Shown here: piece after piece, positions 23,918 to 33,079 of the stretch | Position numbering within the stretch: the first letter of the stretch is position 1 | How the letters are laid out: each line of letters opens with the position of its first letter | Assembly (NCBI RefSeq): GCF_009760925.1 | Contig: NZ_VRLV01000002.1 | Span: 1 to 64,000, forward strand | Origin: Nonomuraea typhae | GTDB lineage: Bacteria > Actinomycetota > Actinomycetes > Streptosporangiales > Streptosporangiaceae | Direction: 5' to 3' | Length of the DNA stretch: 64,000 nt | Translations under genes and position numbers: made by a program | The notes under the pieces: generated by a model | Databases searched by the model: none | What the model saw: the letters and a program-made list of their open reading frames with translations, nothing else | What the model was told of the DNA's origin: nothing

Positions 23918-25155
23918 GGAACCTCCGCCACGATCAATGTCGGCCCGCCGTCCGGCGACTGAACCGTCAGCTCGCCGTCCACCGCGCGCAGCCGGTCGGC
24001 CAGCCCGGCGAGACCGTGTCCCTTGGCGACGTGTGCGCCGCCCACCCCATCATCGCCGATGATCAACATGAGCGTGTCACCGGTCCGGACGAGCTGGATG
24101 GTGCAGCTCTGGGCGCGGCTGTGCTTGGCGACGTTGGTGAGGGTCTCGGCGCAGACGAAGTAGATCGCGTTCTCGACGGCGGCCTGGTAGCGCTCGGCGG
24201 TCTGCACGTCGAGGTCGACGGGGACGGTGCAGCGTCCGGCCAGCGCCGCCAGCGCGGGGGCGAGGCCGCGGTCGGACAGGATCGGCGGGGCGATGCCGCG
24301 CGAGAGGGCGCGCAGCTCGTCGAGGGTCTCGCGGGTGGCGCTGATGGCCTCCTTGATGGTGACCTCGGCCGCCGCGGGGTCCTTCTGCATCTGGCGCTGG
24401 GCCCGGGACAGCTCCATGGCCAGGGAGACGAGCCGCTGCTGCGGCCCGTCGTGGATGTCGCGCTCGAGCTTGCGCAGGGCGGTGGCCTCGGCCGAGACGG
24501 CGGCCGAGCGCGACTGCGACAGGTCCTCGATGCGTTCCTGCAGCTCGGCCACGCCGGTCAGCAGCACGCGGCCGAGCGCGGCCCGCAGCAGCGCGGCGAC
24601 CCGGGTCATGAACGGCAGCAGGACCACGCCGGCGAGCCCGACGCCGACGTAGAAGATCGAGTTGATGAGGTAGCCCTTGCCGAGGCCGAGGAGTTCCGGG
24701 AGCTCCTGGGAGTTGGGGATGTTCGAGGTGATGACCCCGTAGATCGGATAGGTCAGCCCGGCGATCGGCAGGAACCAGAAGACGACCGTGATCACGAACG
24801 ACAGGATCGCGAGCGGGAAGTTCAGAATGCCGTGCAGCAGGTCCAGCCAGGACTGGCCGGTGGTGATCGGGTGGACCATGCGGCGGATCCGGCCCGCGCC
24901 CTCGGGGGCGGGCTTGTAGCGGGGGCGCACGGGGGGCCGTCCCAGCACGTCCGAGAGCCAGCCGCGCTCGCCTTCTGCGAAGGCGCGGGCCAGCATCAGC
25001 GTTCCGGCCAGAATCGGCAGGCCGATCCACACCACCGCGGTGCCCAGGCCCGCGGCGAAACCGGCCACCATGAGCACAAAGGCGATCACCGCGGTGGGGA
25101 AGCCGACGATGGTGTAGCGCGAGTCAAGCAGGACGCGCCGAATCAGGGAACGCAT
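23908..25155 (-). CDS. Sensor histidine kinase, NarX/DesK-like (HisKA_3)
   Basis: A 415-residue membrane kinase. Residues 1-200 hold a 'putative sensor' type membrane domain with about four helices (16-38, 40-56, 108-140, 163-185). H235 in ERDIHDGPQQRLVSL is the autophosphorylation site of the HisKA_3 class. The ATPase part shows NAIYFVCAETLTNVAKHS (N box) and GDDGVGGA with GHGLAGLADR (G boxes). ATG 25155 is the start that places the first helix correctly. The signal is not known. Location next to a membrane acyltransferase suggests an envelope-stress role, which is inference. Confidence 0.92.
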   Translation of the reverse strand: MRSLIRRVLLDSRYTIVGFPTAVIAFVLMVAGFAAGLGTAVVWIGLPILAGTLMLARAFAEGERGWLSDVLGRPPVRPRYKPAPEGAGRIRRMVHPITTGQSWLDLLHGILNFPLAILSFVITVVFWFLPIAGLTYPIYGVITSNIPNSQELPELLGLGKGYLINSIFYVGVGLAGVVLLPFMTRVAALLRAALGRVLLTGVAELQERIEDLSQSRSAAVSAEATALRKLERDIHDGPQQRLVSLAMELSRAQRQMQKDPAAAEVTIKEAISATRETLDELRALSRGIAPPILSDRGLAPALAALAGRCTVPVDLDVQTAERYQAAVENAIYFVCAETLTNVAKHSRAQSCTIQLVRTGDTLMLIIGDDGVGGAHVAKGHGLAGLADRLRAVDGELTVQSPDGGPTLIVAEVPCG

Positions 25156-25212
25156 GGCGACAACGCTACGGCCCCGGCGCCGCGCACACGACCTGGCGTG
25201 CCCGTCCATGGG

Positions 25213-25230
25213 GGTAGGGCCAGCCCTACC
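25213..25230. promoter_or_regulatory. Palindrome between two-component system and acyltransferase
   Basis: GGTAGGGCCAGCCCTACC is a perfect 8-2-8 palindrome, 58 bp upstream of the kinase start and 110 bp before the divergent acyltransferase. It is the best candidate binding site for the response regulator, acting on its own operon and perhaps on the acyltransferase. Confidence 0.55.
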
Positions 25231-25339
25231 ATCCGTGGTGGTGCGGCCTCGAGCCGAAGAGGGCGGCGCACGTCACTGTGCCGCGCGAGCCTGCGCGGAA
25301 GCCTTGGTTCATCGCGTTTCCCACTGAATCGAGGCCCCC

Positions 25340-26593
25340 ATGACCGCGCTGCTCGACCTCCCTCCCAGGCGGGCGGCCCAAGCTCCGCCGAGCCGCGACA
25401 CCTTCATCGACCTGCTGCGGGTCTTCGGCATGGCGCTCGTGGTGCTGCAGCACTGGACGATCCCGGTGCTCAGCTACGACGGGGCGCGCCTGGCCACCGG
25501 CAACGCGCTGGCCACGCCGGGCGTGTGGGTGGTCACGTGGATCAGTCAGGTGATGCCGCTGGTGTTCTTCGCCGGCGGCGCCGCGAACGCGATCAGTTTC
25601 GGCCGCACCCGCGCCTCGGCGCCGCAGTGGCTGAACGTACGGCTGCGCCGCCTGGCCTGGCCGCTGCTGCCGCTGGCCGCGGTGTGGATCCCGCTGCCGC
25701 AGGCGCTGGCCGCCCTGGGGGTGCCCGGTCAGCCGCTCGAAACGGGGGCGCGGCTGACCGGGCAGCTTCTGTGGTTCCTGGCCGTGTACCTGATCGCAGT
25801 GACGGCGACGCCGGCGATGACGCGCCTGCACCAGAGGTACGGCTGGCGGGTCGTGGCCGTGCTGGCCGCGGGGGCCGTGGTGAGCGACGTGGTCCGGTTC
25901 GGCTCGGGCGTCGAGGCGCTGGGGTTCGCCAACGTGGTCTTCGTCTGGCTGGCGGTGCACCAGCTCGGTTTCTTCTACGCCGAGGGGCGGCTGCGCAGGC
26001 CGGCGCTCATGGCGGCCGCCGGGTTCGGGGCGGCGGCGCTGTTGGTGGCCTTCGGCCCCTACCCGGGCAGCATGATCGGCCTGCCGGGCGCCGCGGTGTC
26101 GAACATGGCCCCGCCCACGCTGGCGATGCTGGCGGTGTCGTTCGGCCAGATCGGGCTGGCGATGCTGCTGCGCCCGTGGCTGACCCGCCTTCCCGCCGAG
26201 CGCCTGCTGACCTGGGCCGGGCCGCGCATCATGACCGTCTACCTGTGGCACATGCCGGCGTTGTTCGCGGTGACCGGCGTGGTCGTGGTGGGCCTGGGCA
26301 TCGACACGCCGGCGCCGGGCGGTTTCTGGTGGCTGGCCGGGTGGCCGGTCTGGTTCGGGCTGCTGGCGCTGGTCATGTGGCCGCTGCTGCGGGGGTTCGC
26401 CCGCTTCGAGGAGCCGCCCGCCCTGCCGTACGGCCGGCCGTCCTGGCGCACCGCGGGCCCGGCGGCGGCGCTGGTGGGCGGCGGGCTGGTGCTGCTCATG
26501 GTCTTCGGCTTCGCCCCGGGGATCGCGCCGGTCCTGGGCACGCTGGCCATCGCCGGCGGCCTGCTGCTGACGGCGCCGAAGGTCCGCCTGTGA
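25340..26593 (+). CDS. Membrane acyltransferase, AT3 family
   Basis: A 417-residue integral membrane protein with about ten helices, of the acyltransferase-3 (OafA/NodX/PatA-type) family that acylates extracytoplasmic sugars or other acceptors. The conserved N-terminal block FIDLLRVFGMALVVLQHW carries the Arg and the catalytic-type His, and a further FFAGGAANAISFGR loop follows. The first 20 residues are cytoplasmic and Pro/Arg-rich. It is divergent from the two-component system at 23270-25155 and may be its target. The acceptor (cell-wall sugar, teichoic acid or other) is unknown. Confidence 0.85.
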   Translation: MTALLDLPPRRAAQAPPSRDTFIDLLRVFGMALVVLQHWTIPVLSYDGARLATGNALATPGVWVVTWISQVMPLVFFAGGAANAISFGRTRASAPQWLNVRLRRLAWPLLPLAAVWIPLPQALAALGVPGQPLETGARLTGQLLWFLAVYLIAVTATPAMTRLHQRYGWRVVAVLAAGAVVSDVVRFGSGVEALGFANVVFVWLAVHQLGFFYAEGRLRRPALMAAAGFGAAALLVAFGPYPGSMIGLPGAAVSNMAPPTLAMLAVSFGQIGLAMLLRPWLTRLPAERLLTWAGPRIMTVYLWHMPALFAVTGVVVVGLGIDTPAPGGFWWLAGWPVWFGLLALVMWPLLRGFARFEEPPALPYGRPSWRTAGPAAALVGGGLVLLMVFGFAPGIAPVLGTLAIAGGLLLTAPKVRL

Positions 26594-26637
26594 GGGATTC
26601 CGGGAAGCACCGAGCCTCCTGCCAGTGGCCGGAACGG

Positions 26638-27519
26638 CTAGCTGGGCCGGGCCGTACCCGGTGACGGGGAGGGCAGGTCGGTGCGCAGGTGTGGTTCCAG
26701 GAGGCGGGTCCAGGCCCTGGACATCTTCGCGTATTCCTCTTCGCAGCGCGCGGCCCGTGCGACGGGCAGTTCGCCCTCGGACACCAGCGGCAGGAACGCG
26801 TTGTGGTTGGAGCCGTAGAGGTAGCACATCATGTTGTAGTAGCGCTGGCGGCTCAGGGAGTGGTCGTCGGCGAAGTCCCGCTGGTCCAGGGGCAGTTTGG
26901 CTTCCTCCTGCGAGATGCGGCCCCAGGTCTCGATCGTGCTGATGATCTGGGAGTAGTCCTTCTGCTTCTCGGCGGTGGTGATGAGCACGAGGGCGGAGAG
27001 CTGGTCCACGGCGTCTTCTTCGCGCCCGGTGGCGGGCAGGTCGTAGAGGTCGATGAGGGCGTGGCCGAGTTCGTGGAAGTAGATGCCGCTCATGGCGCCG
27101 AGGGCGCTCTCGTCCACCTCCTTGACATCGGGCCTGGGCGCGCCCTTCTCCGGGGTTGCGAACAACTTCCGCAGATAGTCCACCATTTCGTAACACATGG
27201 TGATCGACGGGTCCTCGGAGTTGTAGAACGCGTTGATCTCGTCGCACTGCCTGGCGGTCACGGAGACGTTCCGCGGCGGGACGAAGCCCTGGTTGGCCGC
27301 CTCGGCCCAGCGCTGCACGAGGCGATTGTCGCGCAGCAGCTTCTCGGCGGCGGTCAGGTCCTTGTTCTCCGGCGTCTCATAGACGGGGACGAACGCCGCC
27401 GCGGACGGGCCCGGCGACGCGGGAGACGCCTTCACCGCGACCACGCCGGGCAGCGGCGTGATCCCGCACCCGCTCAACGCGACCGCCAGGACACCAGACA
27501 CCAAGAGTGCGCGCTTCAT
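26638..27519 (-). CDS. DUF4344-type metallopeptidase lipoprotein
   Basis: A 293-residue membrane-anchored putative protease. A lipoprotein signal (lipobox LSGC, Cys18) is followed by a Pro/Ala/Ser linker. The zincin motif HELGH is at 149-153, with an acidic follow-up REEDAVDQLSAL about 17 residues later that could give the third zinc ligand. Cysteines in RQCDEINAFYN and MCYEM match the DUF4344 pattern. It lies at the outer face of the membrane. Substrate unknown. It is convergent with the acyltransferase and divergent from the helicase. Confidence 0.87.
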   Translation of the reverse strand: MKRALLVSGVLAVALSGCGITPLPGVVAVKASPASPGPSAAAFVPVYETPENKDLTAAEKLLRDNRLVQRWAEAANQGFVPPRNVSVTARQCDEINAFYNSEDPSITMCYEMVDYLRKLFATPEKGAPRPDVKEVDESALGAMSGIYFHELGHALIDLYDLPATGREEDAVDQLSALVLITTAEKQKDYSQIISTIETWGRISQEEAKLPLDQRDFADDHSLSRQRYYNMMCYLYGSNHNAFLPLVSEGELPVARAARCEEEYAKMSRAWTRLLEPHLRTDLPSPSPGTARPS

Positions 27520-27605
27520 AACACAATGTAATCATCTTCATCGGAGCGTGACGTATCCGGGCGGCAAGGTCCGACCATGGCGCAGGATTCGGCAGGATAG
27601 GGAGG

Positions 27606-30104
27606 GTGAGCCTCCTTGTAGACCGTCTGCCGGACGAGATCGACGCCGAGCCCGATGAGATCTTCGACGCGTTCGTGAGCTGGAACGCCGAACGCGGGCT
27701 CACGCTCTACCCCGCCCAGGAGGAGGCGCTGATCGAGGTCGTCTCGGGCAGCAACCTGATCCTCGCCACCCCCACCGGCTCGGGCAAGTCGCTGGTGGCG
27801 GCCGGCGCCCACTTCGCCGCGCTGACCAGGGACCTGAGGACGTTCTACACCGCCCCGATCAAGGCGCTGGTCTCGGAGAAGTTCTTCGACCTGTGCGAGG
27901 TCTTCGGCGTCGAGAACGTCGGCATGATGACCGGCGACGCCAGCGTCAACCCGGGCGCCCCGATCATCTGCTGCACCGCCGAGATCCTGGCCAACCTCGC
28001 GCTGCGTGACGGCGCGGCGGCCGACGTGGGCCAGGTCGTCATGGACGAGTTCCACTTCTACGCCGAGCCCGACCGCGGCTGGGCCTGGCAGGTGCCGCTG
28101 CTGGAACTGCCCAAGACCCAGTTCATCCTGATGTCGGCGACGCTGGGCGACGTGTCGATGTTCGAGCGCGATCTGACCCGGCGCACCGATCGCCCGACCT
28201 CGGTGGTCAAGCACGCCGAGCGCCCGGTCCCGCTGGTGTACTCCTACCGGATGACGCCGCTGCACGAGACGCTGGAGGAGATGCTCTCCACCGGCCAGGC
28301 CCCGGTCTACGTCGTGCACTTCACCCAGGCCGCCGCGATGGAGCGGGCCCAGTCGCTGATGTCGCTCAACATGGCGACGAAGGCGGAGAAGGAGGCCATC
28401 TCCGCCATGATCGGCGGCTTCCGCTTCACCACCCGGTTCGGCCGCGCGCTGTCCCGGCTGGTACGGCACGGCATCGGCGTGCACCACGCCGGCATGCTGC
28501 CCAAGTACCGGAGGCTGGTGGAGCGCCTGGCCCAGGCCGGCCTGCTCAAGGTCATCTGCGGCACCGACACCCTCGGCGTCGGCGTCAACGTGCCCATCCG
28601 CACGGTGTTGTTCACCGCCCTGTCGAAGTACGACGGCAACAAGGTGCGCAGGCTGCGCGCCCGCGAGTTCCACCAGATCGCCGGCCGCGCCGGGCGGGCC
28701 GGGTTCGACACGATCGGCTACGTGGCCTGCCAGGCGCCCGAGCACGACATCGAGAACGCCAAGGCGCTGGCCAAGATCGGCGACGACCCGAAGCGGCGGC
28801 GCGGCTACGCCCGCAAGAAGCCGCCGGAGGGCTTCGTCGGCTGGAGCGAGGAGACCTTCGAGAAGCTGCAGACGGCCGAGCCGGAGCCGCTCAACTCCCG
28901 CTTCAAGGTGAGCAACGCGATGCTGCTGGCCGTCATCAACCGGCCGGGTGACTGCTTCGCCGCGATGAAGCACCTGCTCACCGACAACCACGAGGACCGC
29001 AAGTGGCAGCGCCGGCACATCAGCCAGGCCATCGCCATCTACCGCTCGCTGCTGGCGGGCGGCATCGTCGAGCAGCTGAAGGAGCCCGACGAGCAGGGCC
29101 GCCGCGCCCGGCTGACGATCGAGCTGCAGGAGGACTTCGCCCTCAACCAGGCGCTGTCCACGTTCGCGCTGGCCGCCTTCGACCTGCTCGACAAGGAGTC
29201 CCCGAGCTACGCCCTCGACATGGTCTCCATCGTGGAGTCCATCCTCGACGACCCGCGCCAGATCCTGTCGGCCCAGCTCAAGAAGGCCCGCGGCGAGGCG
29301 GTCGCGCAGATGAAGGCCGACGGCATGGAGTACGAGGAGCGCATGGACGCCCTCGCAGAGGTCATGTACCCGATGCCGCTGGAGACGCTGCTGCTCGGCG
29401 CCTACGAGACCTACCGGCGCGGCCACCCGTGGGTGGGCGACTACACCGTCAGTCCCAAGGCGGTGGTGCGTGACATGTACGAGCGGGCGATGACGTTCAG
29501 CGAGTACATCCAGTTCTACGAGCTGGCCCGCTCCGAGGGCACGGTCCTGCGCTATCTGGCCGACGCCTATCGCACGCTCTCGCGCACGGTCCCCGAGCAC
29601 CTGAAGACCGAGGACCTGGTGGACCTCATCGAATGGCTCGGCGAGCTGGTGCGCCAGGTCGACTCCTCGCTGATCGACGAGTGGGAGAAGCTGGCCAACC
29701 CGGCCGAGGCGCTGGAGGCGCAGCAGCAGCTGGAGACGAAGGTCCGCCCGGTGACCGCGAACGTGCGCGCCTTCCGGGTGCTGGTGCGCAACGCGATGTT
29801 CCGCCTGGTCGAGCTGTGCGCGCTGGAGAAGGAGGAGGAGCTGGCCGAGCTGGCTCCCGACCTCGACTGGCCGGCGATGCTCGACGCCTACTACGACGAC
29901 CACGAGGAGGTCCTCACCGACGCCGGCGCCAGGGGCCCGGCCCTGCTGCGCATCGAGGAGGAGAGCGGCTTCTGGAAGGTGCGCCAGACGGTCAAGGACC
30001 CGGCCGGGGACGGCGACTGGGGCATCGACGCCCAGGTGGACCTGGCCGCCTCCGACGAGGAGGGCCGCGCCGTCCTGCACGTCCAGGGCCTGAACCGGCT
30101 GTGA
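27606..30104 (+). CDS. DEAD/DEAH-box RNA helicase, Ski2-like with DUF3516
   Basis: An 832-residue ATP-dependent helicase. N-terminal domain: Walker A ATPTGSGKS at 54-62, TAPIKALVSEK (Ia), DEFH at 147-150 in the Walker B position, SAT motif MSATLGDV. C-terminal RecA domain: VHHAGMLPKYRR and motif VI QIAGRAGRAGFD. The rest (about 400-832) is the long DUF3516-like region of actinobacterial members. It probably remodels structured RNA in the cytoplasm. GTG 27606 has GGGAGG directly against it, which is unusually close spacing, so a leaderless or alternative start remains possible. Confidence 0.93.
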   Translation: MSLLVDRLPDEIDAEPDEIFDAFVSWNAERGLTLYPAQEEALIEVVSGSNLILATPTGSGKSLVAAGAHFAALTRDLRTFYTAPIKALVSEKFFDLCEVFGVENVGMMTGDASVNPGAPIICCTAEILANLALRDGAAADVGQVVMDEFHFYAEPDRGWAWQVPLLELPKTQFILMSATLGDVSMFERDLTRRTDRPTSVVKHAERPVPLVYSYRMTPLHETLEEMLSTGQAPVYVVHFTQAAAMERAQSLMSLNMATKAEKEAISAMIGGFRFTTRFGRALSRLVRHGIGVHHAGMLPKYRRLVERLAQAGLLKVICGTDTLGVGVNVPIRTVLFTALSKYDGNKVRRLRAREFHQIAGRAGRAGFDTIGYVACQAPEHDIENAKALAKIGDDPKRRRGYARKKPPEGFVGWSEETFEKLQTAEPEPLNSRFKVSNAMLLAVINRPGDCFAAMKHLLTDNHEDRKWQRRHISQAIAIYRSLLAGGIVEQLKEPDEQGRRARLTIELQEDFALNQALSTFALAAFDLLDKESPSYALDMVSIVESILDDPRQILSAQLKKARGEAVAQMKADGMEYEERMDALAEVMYPMPLETLLLGAYETYRRGHPWVGDYTVSPKAVVRDMYERAMTFSEYIQFYELARSEGTVLRYLADAYRTLSRTVPEHLKTEDLVDLIEWLGELVRQVDSSLIDEWEKLANPAEALEAQQQLETKVRPVTANVRAFRVLVRNAMFRLVELCALEKEEELAELAPDLDWPAMLDAYYDDHEEVLTDAGARGPALLRIEEESGFWKVRQTVKDPAGDGDWGIDAQVDLAASDEEGRAVLHVQGLNRL

Positions 30105-30179
30105 GAACGCCACGGTAAGAATCCGGTAATCGCCTTGCGGCAGGCTTGAGCCACAACCTGACGACAAGGGAGCAGAAAA

Positions 30180-30722
30180 ATGCGCAAGCTCATCGAGTCC
30201 ACCTTCGTGACCGTCGACGGCGTGATCAGCTCGCCGGAGCGCTGGGGCTCGCCGTACTGGGACGACGAGCACACCGCCTACTCCGCCGCCCTGTTCTCCG
30301 ACACCGACTCGCTGCTGCTGGGCCGGGTCACCTACGAGGCGTTCGCCGTGGCCTGGCCGGCGATGGAGGCGGGCGGCGACGAGTTCGCCGCCCAGATGAA
30401 CCAGCGGCCCAAGTACGTCGCCTCGCGCACGCTCAAGGAGACCACGTGGAACGCCACGCTCATCGAGGGCGACGTGGCCGAGGAGGTGGCCAGGCTCAAG
30501 GCCGCGTCGGGCAAGAACATCCTCAAGTACGGCACCGGCGAACTCGACCGCACGCTCCTGGAGCACAAGCTGGTCGACGAGTACCACTTCTGGATTTTTC
30601 CGGTCCTGGCCGGGAAGGGCGAGCACCTGGGCGACCAGCTGGATCTCGCGCACCTTCAGCTGGTGCGGACCACGCAGTTCGGCTCGGGGATCGTCGTGCT
30701 CGTGTACACGCCCAAGGCGTAA
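30180..30722 (+). CDS. Dihydrofolate-reductase-like protein (RibD C-terminal family)
   Basis: A 180-residue NADPH-dependent reductase-like protein of the RibD_C/YyaP group. Signatures: IESTFVTVDGVISSPERWG at the start, LLLGRVTYEAFA, KYVASRTLKETTWNATLI, LLEHKLVDEYHFWIFPVLAGKG, and a final YTPKA. These proteins share the fold of riboflavin-pathway reductase RibD and DHFR, but most are of unknown specificity. AGGGAGCAGAAAA before ATG 30180 is a good ribosome binding site. It stands alone and is followed by a clear terminator. Confidence 0.88.
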   Translation: MRKLIESTFVTVDGVISSPERWGSPYWDDEHTAYSAALFSDTDSLLLGRVTYEAFAVAWPAMEAGGDEFAAQMNQRPKYVASRTLKETTWNATLIEGDVAEEVARLKAASGKNILKYGTGELDRTLLEHKLVDEYHFWIFPVLAGKGEHLGDQLDLAHLQLVRTTQFGSGIVVLVYTPKA

Positions 30723-30725
30723 GTC

Positions 30726-30765
30726 GTGTGCCGGGACGGACTGGCAAGGGCGCCCCGGCACACGC
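30726..30765 (+). terminator. Terminator after RibD_C-like gene
   Basis: An 11-bp perfect stem (CGTGTGCCGGG with CCCGGCACACG) and an 18-base loop, starting 4 bases after the stop codon. Confidence 0.65.
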
Positions 30766-30812
30766 CTCTTCCCTCAGTGTCGGATCACGAGTTCCCCGTC
30801 GTGTCATGACAA

Positions 30813-30830
30813 TGTCTCAAGATCGAGACA
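30813..30830. promoter_or_regulatory. Palindrome upstream of DUF2087 gene
   Basis: TGTCTCAAGATCGAGACA has perfect 6-bp arms around 6 bases, 43 bp before the DUF2087 start. Possible operator, perhaps autoregulatory, since the downstream protein has an HTH-like N-terminus. Confidence 0.4.
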
Positions 30831-30872
30831 TAGTGCGATACGCGTGGTCCGGGATGCCGCAAAATAGGGGGA

Positions 30873-31367
30873 ATGAGCGACGAAAACGTCAAGCGGGTTC
30901 TCGGGTTGCTGGCCCAGGACGACACCCTGCGCGCCTTTTCCGCGCTGGTGCTGGGCGGGGCCGGTGACGCCGCGCCCAAGGCGCTGGAGAAGCTGCGGGC
31001 GGGCGGCCTGGCCGTACGCGATGACGAGGGACGGTGGCAGGCGCGGCCGGAACGGTTCCGTGAGCTGCTGAAGGCGCTGGCCGAGCCGCCGGCGCAGGTG
31101 AGCGACGAGGAGAAGGTGCTGCGGGCGTTCCTGGTCGAGGGGCGGCTGAAGTCGATGCCCATGAAGCACGAGAAGCGCATGGTGGTGCTGCGGTACATCA
31201 CACAGGTGTTCGAGCCGGGGGTTCGGTATCCGGAGAAGGAGGTGAACGTCGCGCTGCGCGCCTTCCACGACGACTACGCGGCCCTGCGCCGGTACCTGAT
31301 CGACGCCGATCTGCTGAGCCGCGAGGACAACGTCTACTGGCGCAGCGGCGGGCCGGTCAGCCTCTAG
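30873..31367 (+). CDS. DUF2087 protein with HTH-like N-terminus
   Basis: A 164-residue protein. Residues 1-70 look like a small winged helix (VKRVLGLLAQDDTLRAFSALV, then ALEKLRAGGLAV). Residues about 85-160 match DUF2087 closely: FLVEGRLKSMPMKHEKRMVVLRYI, the YPEKEVNVALRAFHDDYAALRRYLID signature, and LLSREDNVYWR. DUF2087 proteins are often annotated as transcriptional regulators without proof. The palindrome upstream would suit autoregulation. Start ATG 30873 follows AGGGGGA. Confidence 0.87.
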   Translation: MSDENVKRVLGLLAQDDTLRAFSALVLGGAGDAAPKALEKLRAGGLAVRDDEGRWQARPERFRELLKALAEPPAQVSDEEKVLRAFLVEGRLKSMPMKHEKRMVVLRYITQVFEPGVRYPEKEVNVALRAFHDDYAALRRYLIDADLLSREDNVYWRSGGPVSL

Positions 31368-31418
31368 CGGTTGCGGACCAGGCGCGTGCCCACGGCTTCC
31401 CGGTACGGCGCGGCCGGG

Positions 31419-32273
31419 TCAGCCGAGCCGCCGCCGGTACTCGCGGGGCGGCAGGCCGTACTCCTTGGCGAACGTGCGGCTGAAGTGGAAGGCGCTGACG
31501 AACCCCGAGGCGGCGCCCACCTGGCCGACGTCCAGGTCGGTGACCTCCAGCAGCCGGGCGGCGTGCGCCAGCCGGGCGGCCCGCACCGCGCGCATCGGGG
31601 TGCGGCCGGTGCGCTCGGCGAACAGGTGGGCCAGCCGGGACGGCGACAGCGCCACCGCCCCGGCCAGCGAGGCGACGGTGTGCGGGGCGGCGGGCTCGGC
31701 GGAGATGAGCTCCAGCACGCGCTCCACCCGCTCGTCCATCCCCGCCCCGGGTGTCTGCCGCGGCGCCGTGGCCAGTAGCAGCACCTCCTCCACCGCCCCC
31801 AGGACGAGTTCACCCGCCCGCCCGGCCGTGGCCACCGCCGGCCGTACCGGATCTGCGGGCGCGGGCGGCGAGCCCCGGCCGTTCCAGCGGGCGTAGGCGT
31901 GGGCGCGCCGGAAGGCGGGTTCCAAGGGCGGGCAGCCGGGCACCAGGTGGCAGCCGGGTGCGGGCCCGAAGGGGCGCAGCCAGGCCGCCCAGGCGGGACG
32001 GGGCTGGAAGTGCACCCACCAGAACCGCCAGCGCGCCCCCGCCGTGCGGTAGTGGTGGGCCGTCCGGGCGGCCAGCACCACGAGGTCGCCCGGCCCGGCG
32101 GTGAGCACGGTCCCACCCTGCTCGACCAGCCCGGCGCCGTCCTGGGTGAACATGAGCAGCCAGCTCGCCGAGCCGGAGGCGCGCCGCGTGGCATAGCCGG
32201 GTCCTTTGTCGTAGTGGCCCACGATGACGAGTTCGGCAGCAGGAACGGACAGGTCTGCGACGCTCACCGGCAT
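31419..32273 (-). CDS. AraC-family transcriptional regulator
   Basis: A 284-residue regulator with an N-terminal cupin sensor (WLLMFTQDGAGLVEQGGTVLTAGPGDLVVLA) and a C-terminal double HTH (PHTVASLAGAVALSPSRLAHLFAERTGRTP, then VGQVGAASGFVSAFHFSRTFAKEYGLPPREYRRR). The cupin architecture resembles sugar-responsive AraC proteins. It is divergent from the phytanoyl-CoA-dioxygenase-like gene, 35 bp between starts. Such pairs are frequent, and the AraC protein most likely activates that gene. Confidence 0.92.
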   Translation of the reverse strand: MPVSVADLSVPAAELVIVGHYDKGPGYATRRASGSASWLLMFTQDGAGLVEQGGTVLTAGPGDLVVLAARTAHHYRTAGARWRFWWVHFQPRPAWAAWLRPFGPAPGCHLVPGCPPLEPAFRRAHAYARWNGRGSPPAPADPVRPAVATAGRAGELVLGAVEEVLLLATAPRQTPGAGMDERVERVLELISAEPAAPHTVASLAGAVALSPSRLAHLFAERTGRTPMRAVRAARLAHAARLLEVTDLDVGQVGAASGFVSAFHFSRTFAKEYGLPPREYRRRLG

Positions 32274-32308
32274 ACCGTCTCACACCCCGCCTTCCTAGGC
32301 TCGAAGGC

Positions 32309-33079
32309 ATGAACCTCAGCGACTTCCACACGCTCGGTTACGTCATCGCCCGCGGCCTGCTCGCCCCGCACGAGGCGGACCTGCTGCGCGAGGAGTTCAT
32401 GCGGCTGCACGCCGGCGGCCCAGTGGCCGGTCACTTCGCGCCGGAGCCCGGGCACCGGGACCTCCTGCGGGCCTTCCCGCGCGTCATGCACCCGCACCGG
32501 ATCAACGACGTGGCGCGGCGCTACCTCCTGGACGACCGGCTCGCCGCGGTCCTGCGCGAGCTGCTCGGCGAGGAGCCGATAGCAGCCCAGAGCATGTTCT
32601 ACTTCAAGCCGCCCGGCGCGCGCGGCCAGGCGCTGCACCAGGACAACTTCTACCTGCGGGTCGAACCGGGCACCTGCGTGGCCGCCTGGATCGCCGTGGA
32701 CAAGGTCGACCGGGCCAACGGCGGCCTGGAGGTGGTGCCCGGCACGCACCGGATGGACCTGTTCTGCCCGGAGGACGCCGACCCGTCGATCTCCTTCACC
32801 CGCGAGTACGTGCCGCCGCCGCCCGGCCTGGAGCGGGTGCCGGTGGACATGGAGCCGGGCGACGTGCTGTTCTTCAACGGCAGCCTCGTGCACGGTTCCG
32901 GGCCGAACACCACGGCCGACCGCTTCCGGCGCAGCTTCATCTGCCACTACGCGGGCCGCTCCGCCGAGCGCATCGCCGCCTACTACCCGACCATGACGAT
33001 GTCCGGCGCGCCCCACCCGCTGCCCGCCGCCACCGGAGGCGGCCCGTGCGGCACGACGGACCTATCCGGCCCGCACTAA
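32309..33079 (+). CDS. Phytanoyl-CoA dioxygenase family (Fe(II)/2-oxoglutarate) oxygenase
   Basis: A 256-residue non-haem iron oxygenase. The iron-binding HxD is in ALHQDNFYLRVEPG, the distal His in LVHGSGPNTTADRFRRSF, whose Arg would hold 2-oxoglutarate. VAAWIAVDKVDRANGGLEVVPGTHR is the typical central strand block. PhyH-family enzymes hydroxylate varied small molecules. The substrate here is unknown. Control by the divergent AraC/cupin regulator hints at a sugar- or nutrient-linked role. Its stop overlaps the end of the opposing dus gene by 3 bases. Confidence 0.9.
   Translation: MNLSDFHTLGYVIARGLLAPHEADLLREEFMRLHAGGPVAGHFAPEPGHRDLLRAFPRVMHPHRINDVARRYLLDDRLAAVLRELLGEEPIAAQSMFYFKPPGARGQALHQDNFYLRVEPGTCVAAWIAVDKVDRANGGLEVVPGTHRMDLFCPEDADPSISFTREYVPPPPGLERVPVDMEPGDVLFFNGSLVHGSGPNTTADRFRRSFICHYAGRSAERIAAYYPTMTMSGAPHPLPAATGGGPCGTTDLSGPH

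Noticed and set aside
24016..26664. 880-codon + strand frame over the two-component system and acyltransferase
   Set aside because: Shadow frame: first half antisense to the kinase, second half out of frame with the membrane acyltransferase, which has clear helices and family motifs.
27516..30761. Very long open frame on the minus strand (about 1080 codons) opposite the helicase
   Set aside because: It is the antisense shadow of the helicase gene, an effect of GC-rich third positions. The translation is Arg/Leu/Gly/His-rich without any domain, whereas the + strand has a full set of helicase motifs.
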